Assembly (NCBI RefSeq): GCF_030272615.1
Contig: NC_081407.1
Coordinates: forward strand, 379,709,179-379,773,178
Direction of reading: 5' to 3'
Source: Cryptomeria japonica
Lineage: Eukaryota; Streptophyta; Pinopsida; Cupressales; Cupressaceae
Length of the DNA stretch: 64,000 bases
In this document: positions 24,271-36,021 of the stretch, piece by piece
Position numbering within the stretch: position 1 is the first letter of the stretch
Layout: the number at the start of each line of letters is the position of its first letter
The notes under the pieces: generated by a model
Told to the model about the DNA's origin: nothing
The model's input: the letters and a program-made list of their open reading frames with translations, nothing else
Database searches by the model: none
Made by a program: the position numbers and the translations under genes

Positions 24271-25035
24271 ATGTATCAAATTGTCATTTTGAACTAAATA
24301 TGAGAATTCAATTTTGGGAATCTTGTGGGATAATGTTTTTTTAATAATGAAGACCTTCTCTACACTACCAACATGCCACTAATTTGGACATAGCAATATA
24401 TCTTTCAATGTGGTAATTATTAAAAAGAAATTATGAGCAAAAGTTGGGTACAAATCACCACCATTGATACTGTTATATTTGTAATCTTATTATTTGTGTT
24501 AGACATATCATGTTTTTAGTTGACATTATGGTTTTATATGGATGATGACATTTATGGACTATTATATTGATGAATCCATATTTGATGATCTAAATATGCT
24601 TATGTTATATGTGAGATTCATATTTGTTATGATGATTTGATGGTATTTTGTTATGTGCTAACTTCAGTTTATGGTTTTATTTAGGACGATATCGTACCAC
24701 TCATTCATGAGGATTGGCCCATGCTCATTATCCCATTGTTCTAATCTTTGGATCATCGGTTCTTCAGTAGACAAATCTATCGGTAAAGAAATATAATTTT
24801 CCAAGGCATCGTTGAGGTAAGTTATTATATTTTTACATTTTAATTTAATTAATCAATATGAATCTTATATGTAAATTATATATTTATTCTCTTCATAGAG
24901 ATAATTTATTAGATTCTAAATTTCAAATAGTTAATATATATGTTTAAGGGTGTTTGCTAGGATTTATTTGCACATGCATAGTTGAGTCAATTAATTATAT
25001 TGCACTTTGATAACAACTATAATGGAGGGAATTGA

Positions 25036-25079
<44 letters not shown>

Positions 25080-25345
25080 TTGTATACACACACACAAACA
25101 CCTTTTGTTTGTACAACTTTCTAAGTTTACCTCAATAATCTTTTGTCTAAATCATGATCTCATGATCAGACTCTACTATCACTCTTTACTCATAACATTA
25201 ACTCTCTAAATATTAACTAATAAGAAAAATTGAAAGCATTGTTTTAGAGCTTATATTTAAAAGGATCAATTAAAATCATTTAGTATCATATGAAAATTTG
25301 GATCAATGTAGAACAAGGCATTTACACATTTATATATTTAACACT
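24271..25345. other. Intergenic with a TATATG microsatellite
   Basis: AT-rich. A (TATATG)n run at about 25038-25078 is followed by a short ACAC run. The phrase just before it, 'aatggagggaattgaatatg', resembles 'aatgaagggaattatgtatg' just before the (TC)n tract at 20730, hinting at common origin. Confidence 0.5.
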
Positions 25346-25376
25346 AAAAATATTAATTCAATAATTAAAGTATAAT
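25346..25376 (+). repeat. Third partial copy of the direct-repeat motif
   Basis: 'tattaattcaataattaaag' followed by tataat is shared exactly with 20690-20715 and 24238-24263. It directly abuts a LINE-like 3' end. Confidence 0.85.
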
Positions 25377-25745
25377 AAATGGTCCTAATGATAGTATCGT
25401 TTGGACTATGGTTTGTCACAGGCGGAAAGGAAAGTCTTATCCCCTTCCCCAAACTCCTCCTTGTCAATGCTTGGGTGCCTCTACCCCTCCTTGTGTTGGG
25501 TTTGGGTCACTGGCTTGATAGATTTTTTCTTTTGCTTGTCAGCTTTGTTAGTTTGTTTTGGAAGTGCCATTTTGGCTAGTTTTGATTTTCGTAGTTGTGA
25601 TTAATGTGTTGTTAATGTGCTGCTACTAGTAATCTAATTGACTTTATGCCCTTTGGGCTATTGTATGTAAGGGACAATACCCTTGTTTTTTTTCTTTAAT
25701 ATCAAAAAGATTATGAGGGTTTTACCTTCTTGAAAAAAGATTTTT
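25377..25745 (+). mobile_element. LINE-type 3' end fragment
   Basis: Two overlapping short frames are followed by 'gccctttgggctattgtatg' and a 'cccttgttttttttctttaa' trailer, typical in style of plant LINE 3' ends. It is 5'-truncated at the AT-rich repeat motif. No target duplication was found, so the assignment rests on style and context. Confidence 0.4.
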
Positions 25746-26069
25746 TTAGCAACAATTATTGTCACCCTAGTTATTGATGGTAGGGTTTCAGCTTCCACTA
25801 ATTGCATAGATTTTCTAGTGAGTGTAGTCATTAGTCACCACATGGAAATAGCCTTGCCAACATATGTTGATATCTAGCATTCACACTTTGTTTGTAGTTT
25901 TAAGTTTAAGCTTAGGATGAGTGGGCACAAAAAGAAGAACAAAACAATAATGAAAATAAGACCTTTAGTTTAAAATTCAACATTGTATGAGGCTTTCTTT
26001 GAAATGTTTGAAGGTTACTATTACCTATATAATCTTGTTCGGTATGTAGCTATTTTGATGGTCAAGTAG

Positions 26070-26181
26070 TATCACCTATTAATATTATGAAATCCTAAAG
26101 TAGATATTTTAAGATATAAATTAAAAATAAAGAAATAAAGTATACAATTCACTAGGATTTAAATTTTTGAAGAGTTTTGTC
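26070..26181 (+). repeat. Dispersed 112-bp direct repeat, copy 1
   Basis: 'atcacctattaatattatga' through 'ggatttaaatttttgaagag'. Repeated at 26330-26440 with about 85% identity. Confidence 0.85.
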
Positions 26182-26329
26182 CTATGGTTCATGCTTCCAT
26201 ATCATGTAGCTACATAAATTTGGGTTTGATAATTATTGAGTGAGTTGGGCAAGTGCAATAATCTCACCATGATACATATCACCTATAATTAGCTCATAAA
26301 GCCCATACCATCCTCTCTTGAATCATTGT

Positions 26330-26436
26330 ATCACCTATTGATATTATGAAACCCTAAAGTAGATATTTTGAGAGATAAATAAAAAAAATAAAAAAAAGTA
26401 TACAATTCTTTGGGATTTAAATTTTTTAAGATTTTT
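26330..26436 (+). repeat. Dispersed 112-bp direct repeat, copy 2
   Basis: Second copy of the unit at 26070. Similarity fades at the left border of the 5S-cored hairpin element. Confidence 0.85.
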
Positions 26437-26826
26437 ACTATCAATGTTCAACTGTATGGTTTTGAATTCAAACTCATTGACCCATGATTCATGAGTAGTG
26501 GTTCACAAGATCCCATCTCTCATGATAATGAATGGTACACTTAGCACTCATTACATCTACGTGATTCATATAGAGTTGTTGCAAGCTGAGTGGGTTTAAC
26601 CTTGGAGAAAACTTCATGGTTAAGCACGCTCAAGTTGGAGTATTATTGGGATGGGTGACCTCCCACGAAGGACCAATGCTTCACCTCTATGAGTATTCCC
26701 TAGATGAAATGAGTGCTAAGTGTACCATTCATTATCATGAGAAATGGGTTCTTGTGAACTACTACTCATAAATCATGGGTCAATGAGTTTGACTCAAAAA
26801 CCACACAGTTGAAGCTTGATAGCAAT
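26437..26826. mobile_element. Foldback/MITE-like element with a 5S rRNA-like loop
   Basis: Two inverted arms, 26437-26575 and 26685-26826, pair over about 140 bp. For example 'gaatggtacacttagcactc' on the left matches gagtgctaagtgtaccattc on the right, and 'aaactcattgacccatgatt' matches aatcatgggtcaatgagttt. The 109-bp loop between them is dominated by a 5S rRNA-like sequence. The long arms and short total length (about 390 bp) are those of a non-autonomous foldback or MITE-like element. No transposase is present and no clear target duplication was identified. Confidence 0.75.
26606..26676 (+). ncRNA. 5S rRNA-derived sequence (3' two-thirds), probably a pseudogene
   Basis: gttaagcacgctcaagttgg followed by 'agtattattgggatgggtgacctcc' lines up with the plant 5S rRNA stretch from about residue 45 to 110. 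The C-box segment GGATGGGTGACCTCC (26649-26663) is an exact match. The A-box (TTAAGCRYGCT) and intermediate element (GTAKTAYTRGG) are close. These are the internal TFIIIA/Pol III promoter elements of 5S genes. The first ~45 residues of 5S are not recognisable, so it is not a functional rRNA gene. It may still act as a Pol III promoter. Confidence 0.75.
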
Positions 26827-29120
26827 ATCATAACTATCTTCTATTTTAGTAAGATATCTATTTGCCATGTAAAAAAAAAGTAAAGAGAGAAGTGTTGCTG
26901 ATTTACTCCTTGGCCATCTTCACAGCAAGTGTAATAGTCCATAAGATATTAAGGAAATGCTCTATATTTTGTTGTTAGTTCCTTTGTTTATAGAATTTTC
27001 TATGATCATGCCTAGTCATCTCATATTTGAGCTAGCGATTCCATACTACATATATACACAACCAGACTTTTTTTTTTCCTTTTTGCAATTGATGGGAACA
27101 GTTTTAACTAATAAGCCTTAGTGGAGATTCATGAAAAATTATAAGAACAAGTGTGAACAATTGTTTCACACAGATTGACATGCATAAATGAAAGGGTTTT
27201 TGCTCAGCCCTTCAACTTGAGAGTATTTTTAGCCTTAATTTCTATATACTCATACTCCAACCTTAGGCTTCGAGAGATACCCATGCTTTATACTTTCTTC
27301 TTCCTTATTGTGCCAAGGTATGTCTCACTCTCTTTCTAGTACTAAAGTTTCAAGATATGATTTAGAAGATGGCTTCTTCCAATCCATCATTAGTTGTAAT
27401 GCCCCAAGCCAAAACAATTATGCAAATCTGATTCTTAACCTTCCACAAAAACATTTAAATGAAAAACAATACTATTGGCCCTAGTACTCACTTAGATCTT
27501 AGACTGCTCAAATTAAAATTACTATTCATGCATCAGTAATATCATTACTTTTCAATCAAGAAATGACAAAAATAACTTATGATCTTCTTATCATAATGAA
27601 TGGCAAATACAGACATAGCTTCTTCTCTCTTTCTTATTAGAACAATGATTGTATCACATTCAAATGAATTTGTATTAGCATGCAATGGTACCAACAACAA
27701 TGACAAATTGAATCAATACAATGTGGTTGGAGTTTGTGTCTAATAAAGCAAAAATGCAAATTCTATATGAGATTGACCTCTGAAATCACTAGAGTTTTCA
27801 TCATAGGATTCGAATGCTTGAACACAATTTTGAAAGGAATTTGGTTAAGTGTAGATGATACCACTGAATGGATGTGTTTGCATCTTTATATCCATTACAA
27901 TAATAATGGGTCAACCAAAATGTAAATTTTCAACTCCAAATTTGTACAATGATTATGCATAAAATTATAATGTATCGAAGAAGATATATTATCTAAATAT
28001 AAGTATCCAATGAGTGTAATATAATCATGATATGAAAATAATATACCATGAGATATGATAATGTCATGAATAGATTGAAGAATCAATACTCTATCATATG
28101 CATCCATGCAATTATGTGTCTCACAAGATAGGTCACTACTAGCCATTTTCCCATCACTATCACAATAAAAAAAATTATTATTAAAAATTTTATCCTCAAT
28201 ATGAAATATATTCTTATCCTTATATACATGTGTCTTAAGAATGATGAGGATATGAAAATGTTGTATGACAAGAGACAATAATCTATAGATAAGGTTTAGT
28301 ATACATGAATGGAAATGGTAACACATTATGAGTATGATACTAGTAATTTATCAACAAAGTACCTAACAAGGTCCTTAGGTCTTAAAACAATTCAATTACA
28401 CTAATATTAACTTCTTAAATAAGATCCAATATCTCTCAAAATCTTCATGGTGGTAAATTCAATATCCAACATTGTTATGCAAGATAATCACATTGATATT
28501 TACAATAATTCACTCTCAAAGTAATTAAATTAAAAGATCTTCAGATAAATAAATCATTAAGAAAACTCAAGTGGAATTGAAGAGTTAAAGCTAATAAAAA
28601 ATTATCTATAAATCCAAGAAAAAATAAGCATATTACCACTTCTAATATAATAGATTTATTTAATATACTCTTTAATTACACTAAACAAATAGAGAAACAC
28701 CACCAATTTTTTTGCCTCATATATCCAAGCTAGCTTAAATAAGATGAAAAAGTTGGAACATGACATAAAGATAAAAATAAAGAATTTAATTTATTCTTTT
28801 CAATAAGATAATCATAAAAATTAATATATTTATTATCTTTGTTTAAAAAATCTTACAATCATTTTCACATAAAAATAATATATATATTTTTATGAATAAT
28901 CAAAATAATATTTATGTTTATATATATTAACTTGAATAACATAATTTCAAACTAAAATGAAAATATTTTTAAATAAAAATAATAATTTCGAATCAAAAAA
29001 TAGTCATTTATGAAACCATTACCCCCCGCACTCCCCCACAAAAAAGTGAAATGTTTATTTAAATAAAAATGCACATTTAAAAATAATTTCTTTATCTTCG
29101 AAGATTTAAAATCAGATTTC
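26827..29120. other. AT-rich intergenic stretch
   Basis: Several chance ORFs (for example 27895-28326 -) with Ile/Tyr/His-rich low-complexity translations. No gene is supported. Confidence 0.5.
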
Positions 29121-29131
29121 AACAAATCCTA

Positions 29132-29951
29132 TCAAATTTCAACTGTAGTCACACTCAATACTGAGCTTCTTGGAAACTCCACTGGCGTTTCGATAGCAAT
29201 TAACCTCTCACAAGCCGCAGCATTAGGTTTAAACGTATAAAACGTCTTATGGAGTGGGGATTGAGATGATCCAACCAAGAAAATTTGATCGCACCACACT
29301 GCAGCAGATCTCGTCATGAAAGGTGTATCAAAACGAATTACTTCTCTCAAATTTCCCTTGTCGAAATCGTATTCAATTATTTTTCCGAGTCCAAAAACAA
29401 ATAGTTTTCCAAATGCATATAGCATTTCCTGGTTATATCGAATCCCAAACATATTATCAATCGTAGTCCATACTCTCGTGTTTGTATCGAATATTTGGGC
29501 CCGATCATTCCATAAATCAAAAACATAAAACATTCCTCCAATAAAAATTCCCTCATAAAAAAGCTTTAGGCCTGGCATTAATGGAGGAAGAAGATCCCAG
29601 TTGTCTTTGTCTATGTCGTAAACTGCTGCAAGATCTCTAGCAACATACACACTTCCTTGAGCAGATGCACATCCAACTGTGCTAGAGCAGTGTCCTATTA
29701 TTGCCATTTCCTTTCCTACATGCCAACGATTAAAGCAAAAATCATAGACCAGTGGAGCTTTAGCTTTTGTATTATCACTCATGAAACCAATCAACACAAG
29801 TTTTCTTCTCCAACAAACCCAACGAGGATAGGATGCAAGTATAAAGCCAATAGGTATAGGAGGAATCTTGTGCGAAGAGTCTCGTACAGGGTCATAGATT
29901 ATTACACGATCACGAAAGAGCAAACATACGAGCTTTTCAGACAGCCCAAAT
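29132..29951 (-). pseudogene. Kelch-type (F-box/kelch family) protein, 5' truncated
   Basis: About 263 residues are open from EKLVCLLFRDRVIIYDPVRD to the end. They contain kelch-like blades: VIIYDPVRDSSHKIPPIP, PLVYDFCFNRWHVGKEM, AAVYDIDKDNWDLLPPLMPG, AQIFDTNTRVWTTID and IIEYDFDKGNLREVIRFD. This is the C-terminal propeller of plant F-box/kelch proteins, which recruit substrates to SCF ubiquitin ligases. The F-box is missing. Going upstream, the frame meets a TGA just before FGLSEKLV at about 29952. The first codon of the long open stretch is TTG, not ATG, and the first in-frame ATG lies inside the propeller. A short ATG frame (MLNSRRDLGCLKSS) overlaps in another phase, suggesting a frameshift. 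It may be a pseudogene, or an exon of a gene with an unseen 5' exon. Confidence 0.7.
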
Positions 29952-30035
29952 CACGCCGTGAATTCAACATTTCCCGTTGCAGTTTATTTTCCTGGCTGTT
30001 TTCCGTGACAGCTAGTCTAACGCGTGGCTAGTGTT

Positions 30036-30145
30036 TATCCTGTAGTCGTGTGAGGGCCTTCCGATTCCACCTGTGCTTGACGTTAGGGTCTATCCTGTAA
30101 CCGTGTGATGGACTTCCGATTCCAGCTGTGGTAGACATTGTTGTG
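30036..30145. repeat. 55-bp tandem duplication
   Basis: tatcctgtagtcgtgtgagg (30036) and tatcctgtaaccgtgtgatg (30091) begin two copies of a 55-bp unit, close upstream of the kelch-type gene. Confidence 0.85.
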
Positions 30146-32274
30146 CCTGCCTGCATGCGAGTTATCATCCCAATCCCATCTTATTATTTACTTACTTTCT
30201 CGGCAAATGTATCTAATCTATTCTTCTCGGGCGGGCAACTATCTACCCCTCCGTCTAATCTTTACCTCATCACTGGTTGGCATCCATCGTGCGTATCCAT
30301 CCGGAGGTGTACAGGAAAGGATTTTACAGGGAAGAGAGCATTTTGCAGTGGAGTTAAAGAGTTTTATAAATGTTTTGATCCTGTCCTTTTCTTCAGTTTA
30401 AACACAACAGCAATTTGGAATAGGTAGGGTGATGTTTATACGCATTCTTTATATGGATCGATGAGATATGCTTGATTATATTATACCAGTTCAAGTAAAT
30501 TTTAAAGGATATACGACTCCATTTACTCTGAACTCTGGTTTCTTGTGAGCATAATTGCGAATGGCAGTCAACTTACCTAGGTTATTGCGGTGAGTCCATT
30601 CAAGACATAGCGGAGACGACTGTTGAATCGTTACCTTTGGATATCTTGGTAAGTTAATGCACTTTATAACTCTTTGGCAAGTTTATTAGAAAACCCACTG
30701 TCCGTTTAGATTTTTAATGGTGAATTACTTTTTGCAGAGGTTTTCGTTTAATTGGTTTCTGATGCATCGGGTTCCATTGTGTGCATGATAGGGCTTTCAT
30801 CCTTCATATAGGCATTTTCACAATTCGCCTGAATTTGTAAGCAGGGTGTGTCTGAATTTCTGAAACGAGTAAGTTCTTAACCTACATTTTGTAAATTTAT
30901 CAAAAATCAAAATGTCGAAGGCTCTTTGTATTCTTTAAAAGTTAGCTTAATTCGTTATTTCATTATGTTGACATGACTTGGAAAGGAGTTCTACAGTTTT
31001 TAAATTTGGTTATATGTATTAGACAATAAATGATGAAAGGTTGAAATTGGTTTATATTGAATATGCTGATGTTAATCTGTAGGTTGACTGTATTTTCTTA
31101 TTTGAAATAAGATTTACTTTGTTGTGCATGAAACTTTGTGTTGAATTAGTAACAGAGAGTCTAATGTCGACCCTGGGCTTAGCATAGTCAATGGATCCGC
31201 CTTGGCTCTTCACTAGAAGGACTACTCATTACGCATCCCTTTGTCTCGACTCTGGTTACCCTACGAGGTGCTCATTTGTGCACCTACAACTGAACTACTT
31301 GCCCTTTCATGGTAGGTTTTCCCCTCGATATGTGTATTATTGCCCTGCAACATTTCGATTGTTCTAAATTGAAACTAGTGAGTACATTAAGGTGAGGTGC
31401 ATATCTCTTACTGATCTTATATATTTGTGCAATTGTGTTTTTGCATTTTATAAATCCTTCTCCAGCTTTTGTGTTGTCAAACTTCTGCTGAAAGGTATAA
31501 TTTTAGATTAAATTAAAACGATAGCTTAAACCTTTGATAGCCCATTACAATTTCTTTTTCCATCATATTGATGCTGAAAACCCCATTATTGAGTGGTGAA
31601 TCTCTCTCTCCAATTTGTAGAATAGGTTTCCTCTACCTTGCAACCTTTCCTGAAAAATATATTTTCTTATTGTCCCCTGTATCTGCTTATTTTCCAGATA
31701 GTTTAATCATAATGAAACTGCAAGGCATTTCACTCAATCAAAATAAAAAAATTACGCCACTTGAGAAATCTGGGCTTTGACATTGGCCCCTCTTTTATCC
31801 ATATTTCACTTCTTGTGTGCACATATGAATGATATTGCATTTTTTATTTTGTTTCCTGGTTATTGTTCAAACTTTTTAATCTAGCTTTTTTTGCAGTATC
31901 CTTACAGCACCTCCCTTGTGAATGAGGTTGCATTCCAAGATTCAATACCAATCTCTACTCTTGTTTGATTATGCCTTCTCTTGGATTTTTTTGTTTAACA
32001 TCATGCCCTCTCTCTTCTACTATGGTAGCAATTATTTGGTTCATGAAGCATGCTTGTGGCCATCAACCAATGTTCATAATTATAGTCACGCCTTGAAGAG
32101 TTTTCATAATTATTTGACTCATTGTTTCTCCCATTATTAATGTGGTAATTTATGATGGTGAAGTAAAGAATGCAAACGTGGGCTGTGAATTTGATATGGG
32201 TATGGCCTATGCTTGACTCTGTATGATTGGATTCCCTTATTGAGAGACTATTGATATTACCTTTTTCCTTTAGT
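30146..32274. other. Intergenic; one small ORF of interest
   Basis: GC content is higher around 30150-30430 and 31170-31340 than in the surrounding DNA. Two overlapping ORFs at 30128-30427 lack recognisable domains. A 58-codon ORF at 31191-31367 (+) is listed separately. Confidence 0.4.
31191..31367 (+). CDS. Small unrecognised ORF (58 codons)
   Basis: Starts MDPPWLFTRRTTHYASLCLD and ends CPATFRLF-stop. It lies in a locally GC-richer patch inside AT-rich DNA, and its amino-acid composition is balanced, unlike the chance ORFs nearby. No homologue or domain is recognised. It could be an exon fragment: a 'ggtaggtttt' donor-like site lies inside it at about 31312. Very uncertain. Confidence 0.2.
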   Translation: MDPPWLFTRRTTHYASLCLDSGYPTRCSFVHLQLNYLPFHGRFSPRYVYYCPATFRLF

Positions 32275-32708
32275 AAACTCGAAGTAGATACTATATTGAC
32301 TTGGATACTAGACTATTCCCCAAGTAGGTTTATCATATATCACTGCTATGAATATCACTGCAAATTAGTATAAATATTACTTCTATCTATAGAAGGATTT
32401 CCATGAATCAAGGCAATAAGATTCATGAATACAATGAGTAAATGAGTACTAAACTTTGCATTTAGCATAGGCATTCACTCTCTTGACTTGTTTCCATCAT
32501 ACTAAACTCGAAGTAGATACTATATTGACTTGGATACGAGATTATTCCCTAAGTAGGTTTATCGTATATCACTGCAAATTAGTATAAATATAACTTCTAT
32601 CTATAGAAGGATTTCCATGAATCAAGGCAGTAAGATTCATGACTACAATGAGTACTAAACTTTGCATTTAGCATAGGCATTCACTCTCTTGACTTGTTTC
32701 CATCATAC
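32275..32708. repeat. Tandem duplication, units of about 238 and 196 bp
   Basis: taaactcgaagtagatacta at 32275 recurs at 32513. Both copies end 'cttgacttgtttccatcata'. The second lacks two short internal segments. Copies are more than 90% identical by eye, so the duplication is fairly recent. Confidence 0.92.
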
Positions 32709-32724
32709 TCACATCAAAGGTATA

Positions 32725-32960
32725 CATTAATAGGCTAACTTCAGAAACTACTACCAGGAGCATTAGTTAGAAGGGATGTTATAGGGATGAATTTTACGTA
32801 GATGACCAAAACGAGTCAGGTAAGTTGAAACTTGAAATAAAATAGTTAAAGTTGTCCATATCTAGAATATTTGCTTGAACCTAATCAAAAACTCTTTTGG
32901 TAGCATTCTAATAGAAGCCCTGGAAAATGTTATTAATAAGTAATATAGTGAAAAATAGGA
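32725..32960. repeat. Segment duplicated in pieces near 34.5-35.2 kb
   Basis: Phrases such as gttagaagggatgttatagg (32765 region), 'gagtcaggtaagttgaa' (32813) and 'cattctaatagaag..ctggaaaatgttattaataagt' (32905) recur at 34938, 35094 and 34506 in a different order. Confidence 0.8.
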
Positions 32961-33074
32961 AAAGATGAAGTGCATGGGAAAAATGTCAGTGTTTTTTGTT
33001 GAAGTGAAAGATGAGATATAGTAGCATTGTCCTCTAAGTAGGTGCATTGGCTTTTAAACAGTAAGTCAGTTTAG

Positions 33075-33712
33075 AATGAGCCAAGCATATGTGGCCTTCT
33101 GTGTGCCTCTACACTCTACACTCAGGCCATCTCATCCAAAGTTATTTGGTGAAAGCTTTTAATGCTTAGAAAAGTACTTAAACAATTTGAATCACAAGTT
33201 GTGTGCAAACTTTACACTGAGATACTAAGATACAGTAGTCATTAAATGTTTCACCAAATAAGTGAGCCTGATGCTATAGGCTACATGTTATACTTAGTAT
33301 ACAATATAGTTCTAAACTCATTTGAAACACAAACTAATAACTAATTTAGTTCTACTCAATTCTACTTTTTTAACTATGTAAAATTAAATTTTGAATGAGC
33401 CAAGCATATGTGGCCTCCTATGTGCCTCTACACTCTACACTGGGGCCATCTCATCGAAAGTTATTTGGTGAAAGATTTTATGCTTAGTAAAGTACTTAAA
33501 CAATTTGAATCACAAGTTGTGTGCAGACTGTACACTGAGATACAGTAGCCATTAAATGTTTCACCAAATAATCGAGCACCATGCTATAGGCTATATGTTA
33601 TACTTAGCATTCAATATAGTTATATAGTCATTTGAAACAAAAACTAATAACTAATTTAGTTCTACTCAATTCTAGTTTTTAACTGTTTAAAATTAAACTT
33701 AGGCTAAGCTAG
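33075..33712. repeat. Tandem duplication of a 319-bp unit
   Basis: 'aatgagccaagcatatgtgg' at 33075 recurs at 33394, exactly 319 bp later, and the similarity runs through both units to 'tctactcaattctacttttt'. No coding frame is conserved. Confidence 0.92.
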
Positions 33713-34482
33713 CAGGATTTTGTCAAAATTTGATAAAATATACACTTCTTTGCCCCTTTTAAGCTGGACTATTAACATTGGATGAGATCTTTGTCTTTAG
33801 GTGTTGCTCTAGTCTCCTTTGCCACACTGAAGAACCTTCTCGTTGTTTTTGATTTACTGTAGACTGCATATTTGACTGTTAATCATTGTGATTACAATGT
33901 CTTGGTTGTTGATAATAAATGTGGTAGAATGTTTATAAAAAAAATTTATCAAACATTGTGGCTATGACCTTAATAATATATTGAGGAAATAATAATATAA
34001 TAATCAAACATATTAAAAAGAATATTTAAATTGTAATCTATAAATACAGTGAATTATTTTCATTCTTTTATAATTAACAAACTTTTAATTGTTCATGAAT
34101 TTTGAGTTTGTTTACAACACTTTACATCAAGAAATTCAATATGCACACATTTTCATTCTATTTCCTGGGTATTGTTCAATGTGTACCCCTAGATTTCTCT
34201 CCAAATCTGGGTCACTTTAGAACAAGTGTCTAACAAAAATAGTAGAGGACAAACTATACCCTACTTGAGAAGAAGAATAAAATAACAATTCATTTGATCA
34301 TAATCAACAATGATGAATAAATAATTGCATACTCATGTGACTAGATTTAGATGCTTTATTTCAAGCTCCTTAAGGCTCAATCACCGGCCTCTAAATATTA
34401 GATGCATGTGTTCAATAGGCAACCATTGTAGATGGTCTGCAATGGAGCTTTGCTCCAACTTACAACTAGATGAAGCTTATGT
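33713..34482. other. Intergenic, nothing recognised
   Basis: AT-rich sequence with one chance ORF (34325-34513 +). Confidence 0.5.
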
Positions 34483-35165
34483 CAAAAACTCTTTTCTTTT
34501 GGTAACATTCTAATAGAAGAGCTCTCGAAAATGTTATTAATAAGTGACATTATGGAATATAATATAATTTGTCTACTAGTCCTTCAGCATGATAAAGGGT
34601 TATTTCTGGAGAATAATCACATGTTTTTGGCTCAGCCTGAAAGTGTTGTGTTTGAACTGATTTGTAAATTCCATCATTGTAATCTAAACCCATCCTTCAA
34701 ACTATGAAAATTGTAGTTTCCTCTATGGCTAGGCAGTTATAGATGCCCTAATATTAATTGTTCTATCTGTTTTCTAACTTAGAATATGCTACACCAATTT
34801 TCTGAAAAATAAAGAAAATGTGACTTGCATTGATGCAAGTAGCAACCAGAAATAAGTCTTTGGATAGTTGAATTGTACCTATTTTGGGTTCTATTGATAG
34901 GCAGACTTCAAAAACCACTACTAGGAACATCAGTTAGAAGAGGAACATCAGTTAGAAGGGATGTTATAGGGATGAATTTTAAAAGTATTGCTTGTGGATT
35001 GGTGGGCATCATAAGAAGCCATTCACAATGTGACTAGAAAGATACCTGTCCTCCTTGCTTAGATCATATTACTATTAATTCCTACACCAGAAAGAGTCAG
35101 GTAAGTTGAAGCTTGAAACAAAACAGTAAAATTTTTCCATGTTTAGAGTATTTGGTTGACAGGAT
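34483..35165. repeat. Rearranged partner of the 32.7-33.0 kb segment
   Basis: Holds the counterpart pieces of 32725-32960 in shuffled order. A short internal duplication, 'aggaacatcagttagaag' repeated at about 34927 and 34942, is also present. Confidence 0.8.
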
Positions 35166-36021
35166 ATCTCTAAAAGCCTAAGGAACCTGTAGTAAATTGA
35201 GCATAAGTTACTAGAATTTGAAATCTAGCATGCTTAAACCAATTTCATAAACTTTGTTTAATTTCTAGATGCCTTGTTAACCATGGATTTAAATATGAAT
35301 GTACAAGTGGCTTAAGGAAGTCTGAATCCAAGCACACAGAGATAAAAGCTTGAAGATGTTTTTTGCCTAGACAATCTTGGGCTTGAAAAGGCCTACACTA
35401 CTGCCATAAGGGAGGTAACCACTAGATTCCTTTCTCTACCGACCCTTTTCTATTTCAGTTTGTCATTTGATTTGAATGTTATATTGTTTTATTGCAAGCT
35501 TATTTTCCTGTAGTTTCATCTATGATCAAATAAAGGGTGCTCTGAAGAAGATAATTTTTTTAATGTTCTAACAAATCTGCAAAATTCCAAGTGATGGGTT
35601 CTTTATTACCTTGCTCCATAGTTTTAAAGCATTTCCTTCCATATATTCTTACTACTTACAAGAATTTCTACCAAGAATTTATACCTTCTATATTGATTGT
35701 TCACAATGAGTTGCACTTTTTTTTGAAGTAGACAACATGCGATATGGATATATTCACCATTGACTCCTTTAACAAACAATGTAAAAGTGTGGAATCCTTA
35801 ACATGAGCTTAGGCATGGATAGATTTCATAAACATTGCGACTTTCGGTTAAGAAATCATAAGATTTATTATGGCTTAACACTTTCTATCCAAAAAACCAT
35901 TTAGCTTATGGGAATCCTCCATTTGGAAGTTCATTAGGGAATCTCCTACATTGTTCAAATTTTGTACTTCTAAATTTCAATCAAATAACCAGGCTTCTGA
36001 GCAAGCCAGAATGAATATTAC
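35166..36021. other. Intergenic; expected carboxypeptidase exon 3 not found
   Basis: Read on the minus strand, this lies downstream of carboxypeptidase exon 2. I looked for the next exon (ANMLYLESPAGVGFSYS type) and did not see it. Confidence 0.5.

Noticed and set aside
26606-26676. Functional 5S rRNA gene
   Set aside because: The first ~45 residues of 5S are not recognisable and the sequence sits between inverted arms, so a derived element is more likely.
27895-28326. 143-codon minus-strand ORF
   Set aside because: Ile/His/Tyr-rich AT-driven translation with no domain.
29657-30031. 124-codon plus-strand ORF
   Set aside because: Lies antisense to the kelch-type coding frame and shows no family resemblance.
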